Assembly: GCA_003254925.1 (NCBI GenBank)
Contig: QANZ01005755.1
Coordinates: forward strand, 252,236 to 316,235
DNA: 64,000 nt
From: Chamaecrista fasciculata
Lineage: Eukaryota > Streptophyta > Magnoliopsida > Fabales > Fabaceae
Direction: 5' to 3'
Position 1 is the first letter of the stretch. Every line of letters starts with the position of its first letter. A model generated the notes under the pieces. The model did no database searches. It was not told the DNA's origin and was given only the letters and a program-made list of their open reading frames with translations. A program made the position numbers and the translations under genes. Below, one piece after another: positions 48,001 through 58,699 of the stretch.

Positions 48001-48175
48001 ATTTCCACATTCTCTCATTCCTTCTTCTTCATTCTCGCTCTCGCTTTTCACTAACTTCTCAAATCCCTAATTCAAATCCTTATTTGCTGAATCCGTTTAA
48101 CCTATAGATATACATACATACACAGATAGATATACCATTGCGGCAGCAGCTTCTACAACATTACCATATTTTCCG
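48001..48175 (+). other. Probable 5'-UTR exon of the FPP gene
   Basis: A CT-rich leader-like stretch (ttctcattccttcttctt onward) ends in TTTTCCG followed by the donor GTGAGT (48176). The first coding exon begins exactly after TTTCAG at 49533, so a 1358-bp leader intron (48176-49533) is the simplest model. The 5' limit is a guess. Inferred from splice signals only. Confidence 0.5.
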
Positions 48176-49533
48176 GTGAGTTAATTTCTCTCACTTTTCG
48201 ATTTATTCTTCTTTCTACTTCTACTCTTCTTCCATTTATCTAATTTCTGCTTGCTCTTTGTCTTTTTTTTTTTTTGGTTCTCATTGTTCCTGGATTTGGT
48301 TTTTTCTTACCACGCATTTCTTGTTGGTATGGTGATATCCTACTTGTTCCTTGTTTCTTTCGGCTTCTTTAGATTTTTTTCGGTTTCTTGAAGATTTTTT
48401 TTTGTCGGTGAGGTTCTGTTCACGGTGCTTTTGTTTCCATTTGTTCCGGTTAATTACAATGGAGTTATGGCGAGTTCAATTCCGTCATTTATTTCTGTTT
48501 AGTTTGTAGATTCGTCATCGGATTTTCCGTTTTTTATTGCAATCTCTCACCGGCGATTTCACTATTCGTTTCGGAGAAGCTTTGGGCCGTAACTTATTTT
48601 CACTTTTGTTAAAAATGACTTTGATTGATTTGGATCTAATTTGAGCAATAGAGACGGTGAGCTATAAATATTCATTGACAAAGGCTTTTTACCCACCCCT
48701 TCTTTCCCTCACTCACGTCATCTCATTTTCTCTCAAGTCTCAACTTTCAGCATTTACTGAATATATATTTCATGTTTTTCGTGTACGGTTGTAGCATGTG
48801 TGGTGTTCCTGTACTTTTAGGATCTTAGGCCATCAGTATCACTATATCAGAAGCGATCAGTGACTAGATCTTCAAGATCACCGCTACACAAATACACAAC
48901 TTCAATTCGTTACCTATATCTGATGCTCTGGCTTACTGTCTCCTGCTTCAGACCATTTTCCCCGTATTATTATCCGAGTCAATCGGTGACGAATTTTCGA
49001 GTTATATACAACGCGTGGTACTGTTTCCTCTTGCTTTTTGCGCAAATTTGGGGTTAAGCATATAGATTCAATGTGCCTTTAGCACTGACGTTAGAAAATG
49101 ATGACCATTCCCATTTTGGGGCGTTGCGCTTGAAACCACCAAAACTGATATCATAGCCCCACCTAACTGCGGCTGCTTGCACTACTCTATTTGGTTGCTA
49201 TGAAATTTTCACCTTTTAAGATATACCGTTTAGAGTCCATAGACATAGACGTTTTAGAGCGCCTGGGCAATTTGTCCTGTGCTATGTTGCTTTACCAAGC
49301 TACATTGTTGAAAATTCAAGAAAAAACTGTTCCTGGATGAAGTGTCAAGTCAGTTTCCTATCTTTTTTTATGTTCTGTAAGGGCTGAGTTATCAATATAT
49401 ATATATATATATATCATTTTGTGTAATGATGGCATTCATTATAAACTTGTGAACATAGTATATTATGTACTTACATGATGAGAATCTGGTTGTGCTAATT
49501 AGTGAAACCCTCTCTTTACCTTCATTGTTTCAG

Positions 49534-52500
49534 ATGGACCGGCGGTGGCCCTGGAAGAAAAAATCATCTGACAAGGTAGTGCTTGAGAAAGCAGTTGCTG
49601 CTTTGGACTCTGCTCCTACTGCTAATGCTTCCTCTCAGAGCAATCAGGTAACTTCATTAGCATATCCACAAAAGGAAAAGAAAAAGAAAGTCTGCAGTTT
49701 GCGTTGAGAAAAATTTCTTGTACAAATTCTTCCTCGTTGTTGAATGGAATATGCTCACTAAGATCTGTTTAAGTATGGCAGTTTAGCCAATTTTTAATAT
49801 CTTTAGCATTTAACTTCTGTATGACTTCTGACTTTACATTACTAATGCTCCTGTGGTTTATGGATTTTAATTCTTTTGATTTACTCTCCTGGTATCTTCT
49901 ACTCAACATATTTCATATATTGTTTTTCTTTTCTCTATTCTGTTGACAGGAAAGCTACAAAAAGCCAAATTATGTCCAAATTTCTGTTGAGTCATATTCT
50001 CATCTGACTGGTTTGGAGGATGAAGTGAAGACATATGAAGAAAAAGTTCAGACTCTGGAGGATGAGATCAAGGATCTGAATGATAAGCTGTCAGCTGCAA
50101 ATTCGGAGATGACTACCAAGGAAAACCTTGTAAAACAACATGCCAAAGTAGCTGAAGAAGCTGTCTCAGGTATGCTACTTAAATGACGCTTCTACCTACT
50201 ACCTAAAAAATTTTCAAATGTAAACTTTAGATTTATTGTTTAATTGATATCCTCTTGATGCAGGGTGGGAAAAGGCTGAAGCAGAAGCATTGTCACTGAA
50301 AAATCATCTGGAGTCTGTCACTCTTGCAAAGCTCACTGTTGAGGATCGTGCATCACATTTAGATGGTGCTCTTAAGGAGTGCATGCGACAGATAAGAAAC
50401 CTGAAGGAAGAACACGAACAGAAAATACAAGAAGTTGCTCTCTCTAAAACCCGGCAATTAGACAAGATCAAGGGGGAGCTTGAGGCAAAAATAGATAACT
50501 TAGAACAGGAACTCCTCAGGTCAGCTGCTGAAAATGGAGCGCTTTCAAGGTCCTTGCAGGAGCGCTCTAACATGCTAATAAAAATTAGTGAAGAAAAGGC
50601 TCAGGCTGAGGCTGACATTGAGCGTCTGAAGAGCAACATAGAATCGTGTGAAAGAGAAATCAATTCACTTAAATATGAGCTTCATGTTTCTTCCAAAGAG
50701 CTTGAAATTCGTAATGAAGAAAGGAACATGAGTATGAGGTCTGCGGAAGCTGCTAACAAACAGCATATGGAGGGTGTCAAAAAAATTGCCAAGTTAGAGG
50801 CGGAGTGCCAAAGATTACGGGGTCTGGTACGGAAAAAGTTACCTGGCCCAGCTGCGCTTGCACAGATGAAACTAGAAGTTGAGAGTCTAGGACGAGATAG
50901 TTATGGAGATAGTCGGTCAAGAAAGTCTCCTATCAAGCCTGCTATTCCTCATCTGTCTCCTCTGCCTGAGTTTTCCTTAGAGAATGTACAGAAATTCCAG
51001 AAGGAGAATGAATTTCTTACTGAACGTTTGTTGGTGATGGAAGAAGAAACTAAGATGCTCAAAGAAGCTTTGGCTAAGCGTAATAGTGAATTACAGGCCT
51101 CAAGGAGCATGTGTGCAAAAACCCTGAGTAAACTTCAAAGTTTAGAAGCACAAATTCAAACATGTAATCAGCAGCAGAAAGGATCTCCAAAATCCATTAT
51201 CCGGATGAACCAGGAAAGTATTTATAGTCAAAATGCAAGCTATGCACCAAGCATAGCCTCTATGTCTGAAGATGGGAATGATGATGTGGGAAGTTGTGCG
51301 GATTCCTGGGCTACAGCATTGATGTCTGAGCTTTCACACTTCCGAAAGGAGAAGAATGCTGAGAAGTCAATCAAATCTGAAGCTACTAATAAGTTGGAAC
51401 TAATGGATGACTTTCTGGAGGTTGAGAAGTTGGCTCGTCAATCAAATGATTCCAATGGCGATACCTCTGCTTCAGTTTCTCCGACCAACAAGACCAATGA
51501 AAACGTTAGCAATGAAGTATTGAATGTCAATAATGGCAAAGATGATTCTTCAGAGAATCAGATTACAACAAATTCATTGCCAAATCAGGTGTCTTCTGGA
51601 ACAGCATTGTCAGCACTCAATCCTGGATCTAATGTTGATGGCTTTTCGTTAACAGAGCTTCGATCAAGAATCTTGTTGGTTTTCGAATCTGCTTCTAGGG
51701 ATGCCAATGCAGGAAAAGTCTTGGAGGATATTAAACATATTCTTGGGGATTCACATGACCCTTCTGTCCTGCAGTCTGCTGGTAGCATCTCTCAGGATGT
51801 CCAGCCACTCCAGCCTTCTGATTCTCCATGTGATAGGGAGGTCAATCCTGAAGATGCTGGCTTAAGTGTTAAGAAGGATGCTATTTTGGCGCAGCAGGCG
51901 ACAGGATTTGTGCAGATAACTTCTGATTTAGAAGCTGCAATTTCTCAGATTCATGACTTTGTATTATTCCTAGGCAGAGAAGCAATGGCAGTTCATGACA
52001 TGTCTTCTTATGGAGATGGAATGAGCCAAAAGATTGAAGAGTTTTCCATTACTTTTAATAAAGTTCTTCACAGCGAAGCAAGTTTATTGCAGTTTGTTCT
52101 TGACCTTTCTTGTGTTTTAGCTAAAGTGAGTGAGTTCAGATTTAATGTCCTTGGCTACAAGGGTACAGAAGCAGAAACTAACAGTCCTGATTGCATAGAC
52201 AAGATTGCTTTACCAGAAAATAAATTAGTTCAAGATAATTCACCAGGAGAGCGATATCAAATTGGTAGTTCTCACATTCTTAATCCCTGCTCTGATCCAG
52301 AGGTTCCTGATGATGGAAATCTGGTCTCGGGCTATGAACCAAATGCTACAGCAAAAAAGTTCTCTGTGGAGGAATTTGAGGAGTTGAAATTAGAGAAAGA
52401 GAAGGCTGCAATGGATCTCTCAAGATGCACCGAAAGTCTTGAAATGACAAAGTCTCAATTACAGGAAACTGAACAACTTCTGGCAGAAGTTAAATCACAA

Positions 52501-53629
52501 TTGGCTTCTGCCCAAAAATCAAACAGCTTAGCCGAGACACAGCTGAAATGTATGGCAGAGTCATACAGGTCACTTGAAACACGTGCACATGAGTTAGAAA
52601 CTGAGCTGAATCTTCTGCAAGTAAAGACAGAAACTCTGGAGAATGAACTTCAAGATGAAAAGAGAGGTCATGAAGATGCTTTGGTCAAGTGTAAAGAGCT
52701 AGAAGAGCAATTACTAAGGTTATATTTCCATCCAATATCTTATTGTTTATTAGTATTGAGATATTCATATTCCGCCTGCAGTCTTATTTGCCAGCTATTG
52801 ATCATAACATACGTTTATGTTGGTATCACCCTCCGAAAATGACAAGTGGGATGAAAAATGGAGTTTGATATCTTTAAGTTGCTCAGCAAAGTTAAATGCA
52901 CATATTTTTCAATGATTAGCCTCTAACGTTTGTTGTATTTCTGACTGTCCATTTATTATTATTATTATTTTCTTATGTTAGGAATGAGAGTTCAGCTGCT
53001 GATAATGACGTTAAGACCAAGCAGGTAACGCTGAAGTTTCATTGTGAAAAGATTTAATTATCTCAATCATATAGCTTTTACTCTTTTAGGATATATTGTC
53101 CGCTTGAACATCCCACGTCCCAACGTAGTCCTCATTATCAAATAAGTTAAGACTGAAGTCTGAAACCTTTTCTTAATGACAGGAGAGAGATTTAGCAGCA
53201 GCTGCTGAAAAGCTAGCTGAATGTCAGGAAACCATTTTTCTTCTTGGTAAGCAGTTAAAATCTCTGCATCCTCAAACCGATCAAATTGGATCTCCAATCA
53301 GTGAAAGAAGTCCAATGGCTGAAGGCTTCACGGAGGATGCACCCACTACTAGTAGCCCAAATTTTCAAGAGTTAGATCATGCTGATACGGACCATGCTAC
53401 TTCAGCCTATCTACAGAAACTGGGTGGAGGGTCGCCCTTACATTTTTCCAACACCCCACATAGTCCGTCCGATAACGAAGCAAACCATCCGGACCGGTCA
53501 CCGGTAAAGCCTCCAAAACACAGGCCTACTAAGTCAAGCTCATCATCGGCCTCCTCCACTCCTACACCAGAGAAACATGCACGAGGGTTTACTAGGTTCT
53601 TTTCATCAAAAGGAAAGAATGGTCACTGA
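49534..53629 (+). CDS. Filament-like plant protein (FPP4/FPP6-type, DUF869)
   Basis: Five coding exons: 49534-49647, 49950-50169, 50264-52718, 52982-53024 and 53183-53629, all with GT..AG introns and matching phases, giving 1092 aa. Seen: the N-terminus MDRRWPWKKKSSDK; ISVESYSHLTGLEDEVKTYE early in exon 2; a nearly continuous coiled coil to about residue 290; KLPGPAALAQMKLEVESLG; SCADSWATALMSELSHF (W460); a Ser/Asn-rich linker; a second coiled coil (about 740-960) ending LLGKQLKSLHPQ (964-975); and a Ser/Thr/Pro-rich tail ending GFTRFFSSKGKNGH. These are hallmarks of the plant-only FPP family, long coiled-coil proteins tied to microtubules or the nuclear envelope; no enzymatic activity is expected. 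Length fits the long FPP4/FPP6 branch. The frame is intact. It lies between two SAUR genes, as in Arabidopsis. Confidence 0.93.
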
Positions 53630-54895
53630 GCTTGCAGCTCGCAGGCTGATTTTTTACCAATAAGGCCATTTGGTGTTTGAGAATTGAAAACAAAGCATAA
53701 TCCTTCCTGATGACTTCTGGATTGTTTGTGTTTTAGGAAAGAGGATTCTTTCAGGCTGTTCTTGTATCTAATGGTTGTACATGGTAATAACCATATGTTG
53801 TTTTCTTCATTTCCATTTAGTTGGTATTTTTATCGGTTCTGTAATTTAATTGACAATGATGACATAGTCTCTGAACTGTTACATGATATGTTGATATTTC
53901 TCCTGATAACATATGTTAGTATTTTACAAAGAAAGAAATGGAAAGGAAGGAATATCGCAGGAAAGAAAAGGTTAAGGAAGAACCCAAGGGGATTTCATTT
54001 TGGTCCAAAAAATTGGAAAACTTATTTTAAAACATTCTAATTTCAATTGTTTATTCTGTACCAATTTTATTCTTGTGCGTTGTACAAGTTTGAGAAAAAT
54101 TATTAGTTGTCTTTTCAACATCTTGTTGGCCTGACTTTTTTAACAATATCGACAGGTATTTGTTTATCAGAGTTTGTTGATAAGCCAAATAGTTAGTTAT
54201 CAGATGCATGTGAACAATACATTGGTTATATGGGTATTAGGTATGGTGGGTATTTATAATTGAATTTGTCGGTAGGGAATAAGAGATGTATGTACCTGAA
54301 ATTTAGGTGTGCTGTTTATCAGCTAAAGTTGTTATACGTTTAATTATTGTTAGTATTAGAAAAACACTACAGTTAAGAAAAAACCAGAGAAAATAATGAG
54401 AAATATTTTAGATAAAATTCTCAGACCAAATAAAAATAAGTAATATAATGGGGATTCATTTGTGAATGATGTGACCTTTGCTTGCCCAAATAAATACAAA
54501 CAATCTAGCATGGATGCTCTGGAAAATAAATCAGGGTATGTGGGGCCTCTGTCTTTGACCAAAAACCCTTTCACGGCCTGGACCTTCTATAAATCTTATT
54601 GGACCAAGCCCAAGCCCAAGCTCAAACTCATAGCATCTCTATAGCTTTCTTTCGTTATTTTTTGTTCTTCAAAGATTTGATGCTTGATAAGTATTTATTT
54701 AATCATTTCCCAGTCCATAAAAAAAACTTGATTAACATAACTATCCAAACTACATATTGGAGTCTGCTTTTAACATGCATTTTTGTATGTTCGACTCTCA
54801 TCACCATCATCTTATATTACAAACACCTAATGCCCAATACTCGTGGAATAATACCCAATCATATATATATATATATATATTTGATGACAAGCAAA
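53630..54895. other. FPP 3' UTR and intergenic DNA
   Basis: The region after the FPP stop (to perhaps 54000) is probable 3' UTR. Beyond it no gene is recognised. Frames at 53726, 54462 and 54599 are not known proteins. Confidence 0.45.
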
Positions 54896-54921
54896 GATTA
54901 GAAATTTGAAGCTAAGAGACA

Positions 54922-54922
54922 A

Positions 54923-54977
<55 letters not shown>
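54922..54977. repeat. (AAT)n microsatellite, about 18 units
   Basis: An uninterrupted trinucleotide run in intergenic DNA 1.3 kb downstream of the FPP stop codon. Confidence 0.97.
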
Positions 54978-54979
54978 TA

Positions 54980-56285
54980 TAAATAAAATAGGTAAGATTC
55001 TTTTATTGTTCACTCACCCAATCAGCCCTTTGTGCAGAAATGTAAACAACAGAGACCACAAAATACAAATGAGTGTATTGGAGGGATATGTAATGAACTG
55101 GACATTCTTCAAGATTTCCAGCAGGCAAACAGTACATTAAAAGCAAACAAGGCAAGTTTGTCGGTACAATAAATAAAACTAAGAGTATAAATCAATATTT
55201 AAATCTGTATCTATGTTTCAAATACAAAAATCAAAGGATCCATTACGATCACCATCAATCTAGCATATATATATATATATATAAACGACACTACAATGAT
55301 ATGGATGATTGAAGAACGAGAAAGCACAAGCTACATATAAGAAGCTGTATGATTAACATGTAAGTGATTTATTTAATTAAGTTGGAATAATTAATCCAGA
55401 AATATTAGACTGGTGATCTGTGTGGAATTGCAAGTGATGGGACTGTTGTTCATGTGAACGTGCCTCTCTCTATCAACCACGTAATCTGTGGTCCCTTGTC
55501 CTTTTTGTCTGTTCTATAAACAATGAGTAAACCAATATTTTAGTACCTAATTATGTGAGCACTGTCATTTTAGTCCTCCATTTTTATATATTCAATTTAA
55601 TTTTTGAAAATTTGACTCATTGCAAGTTTATATTTTTTAAAAACATCTTATCATTGTACAACTCTCATATTCAAAAGCACAACCCACAAAATAAATAAAA
55701 GAAGAATAAAAAGAAAAACACAAATATTTTACCATGATTTAGTGTATTAAGACCTCCTCCACAATTCCAATAACTTCAATATTTATAATTTTTATATGAA
55801 AAAGATTATAAATTACCATCTTCAATATAATTTTTGAACCAATAAAATTATAAATTCTACTCTCAATGATACACATCTATATATCCAAGTCTCGCTGCAC
55901 TCATATAGGCTAATAATTTGTGGTGTATAGAAGCTCATATAGTCATATAACACACTCTCTCTATTTATGCAGGTTTTCAAAGCCCTCTTCTCAAAACTGG
56001 GCGTCTTAGAACTTTAAGAGAAATACTCAACAAACTCAATTTTTAAAGGGATTAAATTACATAGAGTTATAAATTTGTAAAGATTTGAAATAACTACTCA
56101 TGTGTAATTAGGGACCAAATTAATAATTTACTCCTAAATAACTCAACTTTATTTCATCCATGTCTTCTAAAAGTCATATAAAAAGCATCCCAACTATTAG
56201 CACTGATCGATTCGTCAACAAGATATATAACATTCGTCCAAAAAAAATTGATGTATAACAAAAAATAAAGCGGCATATGTAAATA
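54980..56285. other. Intergenic, no gene recognised
   Basis: AT-rich. Nothing structured seen apart from short AT runs (55265-55282). Confidence 0.5.
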
Positions 56286-56464
56286 CTAGAGGTTTTGCGT
56301 GCCCTAACGGGAACGCAAATATGTATGTAAAATAAATGAGGGACTAAATCGTTAATTCAGTAAAAAAGAAGGGATCAAATAATAATTTTTCTCTTATTAT
56401 TAATTTTGTACTATAGTTTTAAAATGTAGACGACTAGAAACGGGTGGAGCTATATAATATAAGA
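56286..56464 (-). mobile_element. Helitron-like non-autonomous element, copy 3
   Basis: A 179-bp homologue of copies 1 and 2 on the - strand, with the same TCTTATATTATATAG start after A and CTAG end before T. It has more substitutions than copies 1 and 2. The hairpin core has one mismatch (gcgttcccgttagggcacgc), so this is an older copy. Confidence 0.66.
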
Positions 56465-57479
56465 TATATATATATATATATAATTTCCTGATCAAGACTC
56501 GAGTGTTAATCAAAAAGCAAGCAAGATATTCAAGTATTGTGTGCACGTTACTTTTCTGAATCCTGTAGTTTTATTTTATTATTTCTGCCTTGTCCCATTC
56601 AACATATGTTGATAGAGGAAGACATAAGGCCAAACGTTATGCCTCGTGTAAAAACAAAAGATTACTACTTTAAAATCAAGCATTAATTTAACGTTGATGT
56701 AGTACAATAGGTGTTAACGTACATCAAACTTCCATTGATAAACTATTTGGTCAAACAGATTGCAGATCACCTGATTCAGTGTATTAGATCTTATTCTCAT
56801 CAGGTTCTCTTATTTAAAAGCTATCTTTCTCCTAATTAATTACCCGCTTTACCTAATTCTCATATTTCATGATGTGATGACACTCTTGACCCAAATTACG
56901 CCTTCTTTGTCTTTAATTACTCATCCTTCTCTTGATAAACTTGTATCTTATGCCAGCTAATTGCAACCAAAATAACAGTGATGCAAATAAAAAACAAATT
57001 TAATTATCTAATTATATATACATATATGATAGAGTGAATATGACATATATCTTTAAAAAACTACCATTCTGCTAGCCAACTCATAAGCCAATACCCTCAA
57101 TTATATATATATGTAACTTCAAAAGTAACAAAAGACAAGATAACAAGATTACAAGATTGTAAGAGTAAACATTGAGATAAAAATATATATCCACCACTTG
57201 CTATCCCTTTCAGGTGTTATTAATGATACAGCCTGACAGCCTCTGAACTTGTTAGGCTACAATATTAGAGAGTTTGCATTATAGTTACAACTTCAAACTT
57301 AAAGCTGCAGATATGGTAAAGTGGTCCTCAAATCTGAACCATCCATCCGCTGATGTGACCCTCTCACGATCCCAATCATTCATTTCATTTCTATATCTGA
57401 ACTATATATGATCAACCGAATAACTAAATACATAATTCAGTTTAGCCTTTTGGTTCATTTTGAATTTGTCCTTACATAA

Positions 57480-57512
<33 letters not shown>

Positions 57513-58140
57513 CAAATTAAAGTAGTGTAGTTCATTTGGTTTTGAACTAGTTTGAAGTTTGAACATTAAGTTTGGTTTCTTGGATTTGTGTCCAGACATT
57601 CCGTTTTCATGTTTCTGTTGGAAGAGGTTTCGTGACAGAATTTGCGGCTATAAATGCGGGATGTGGAGTTAGCGAGAGACAATCTTAGCTTAAATTAATA
57701 ATATATATTCCAAATCTCAATTCAATCACACAGACAAAACTCTTGAAACAAGTGCATGCATGCCAATCCATATAGGATTAAATCAGGAGTTGCATATGTG
57801 GAACATGATCAGATATATGACATGTTTTATTTGATGAAAAAAAAAGATTACAACACATAATTAATTAGTTATCCAGCAGGGTTCATTGCAGAAGCATCCT
57901 CCACCACTGCTGGAAAAATAGTAAGCAAACCTATATCTATCTCATTACTTTCTAGATTTACAATAGCTAGCAAGCTTGGAAGGAAGGAAGGATCATATTC
58001 ATGATGATCATGGGTTAATTACCTAATTAACTTGTTGATGAGGTTAGAGTCACTCTAAAATAGGAACCTCTCTCACAAAATTATAATGAAAAGGAGTCGG
58101 AAGCAGAGAAGCAGAGAAGCAGCTTCATCTTTTGTTTGGG
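56465..58140. other. Intergenic between Helitron copy 3 and the SAUR gene
   Basis: No gene recognised. (AT)n lies at 57486-57512. The part nearest 58140 is the probable 3' UTR of the - strand SAUR. Confidence 0.5.
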
Positions 58141-58190
58141 TTTAACTAAGAAATTGAGATTGGTGGATGATATATATATATATATATGAT

Positions 58191-58505
58191 TTATCTGAGA
58201 TTGGATGTGAGAGACTCAAAAACGTCTTGGTCACAAGGGATTGTGAGACCCCTTTCGTGATCAAAGCCAAACTCTTCAGCAGCTTGATGGAGAAGGATTT
58301 GGAACTGAGGGTGAGTGAGGAAGGAGATAGGAACAATGTATCTGCTTCTGTTCTCTCCAACATACACAACAAAGTGACCCTTAGGCACGTCCAAAGGAAG
58401 CCCTTCTTCATCATATCCTTGTTTCTTTCCTAAGCTTGAGCATCTCTTCAGAATCTGTTTCAGCACTGCCGTTTGAGGAAGTCTGTTTGGTTTCTTTAAA
58501 GCCAT
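58191..58505 (-). CDS. SAUR-family auxin-responsive protein (SAUR50/54-like)
   Basis: An intronless 104-aa protein. Seen: N-terminus [28 protein letters not shown] (21-28), the SAUR core [20 protein letters not shown] (36-55), [20 protein letters not shown] (56-75), [20 protein letters not shown] (76-95) and FESLTSNLR at the end. This composition and length are those of Arabidopsis SAUR50/54-type proteins. Known role of the clade: PP2C.D inhibition, H+-ATPase activation and rapid cell expansion. The frame is intact with no introns, normal for SAURs. The other 88-90-codon frames over the same DNA are shadows. Confidence 0.95.
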   Translation of the reverse strand: MALKKPNRLPQTAVLKQILKRCSSLGKKQGYDEEGLPLDVPKGHFVVYVGENRSRYIVPISFLTHPQFQILLHQAAEEFGFDHERGLTIPCDQDVFESLTSNLR

Positions 58506-58640
58506 TTCAGACTTGAGACTTGAGACTTGGCTTGTTGATATGAGACTATGAGATATGAGAATAATGCGGGACGAGTTAACAATAGCAAGAAGAAGAAGAT
58601 GGATAATAATGGATTGGTGGGATAGAACAAAGGGTTCGTG

Positions 58641-58651
58641 GGTATTTATGG
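58641..58651 (-). promoter_or_regulatory. TATA box of the SAUR50/54-like gene
   Basis: On the - strand the sequence CATAAATACC sits about 140 bp upstream of the ATG, in the right place for a TATA box with a leader of about 105-110 nt. The leader contains tandem CAAGTCT units just before the ATG (58509-58530). Confidence 0.6.
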
Positions 58652-58679
58652 TGAGATTTAGAGGAGAGAGAGAGAGAGA

Positions 58680-58685
58680 GAGACA
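58680..58685 (-). promoter_or_regulatory. Auxin response element core TGTCTC
   Basis: TGTCTC on the - strand about 30 bp upstream of the TATA box, at the edge of a (GA)n tract. TGTCTC is the classic ARF binding core and SAURs are primary auxin-response genes. A single hexamer can occur by chance, so function is inferred. Confidence 0.4.
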
Positions 58686-58699
58686 AAGTCATGTGGGGT

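Noticed and set aside
58142-58433. Frames of 88-90 codons on both strands over the second SAUR
   Set aside because: The - strand frame at 58191-58505 has all SAUR motifs, so the others are shadows.
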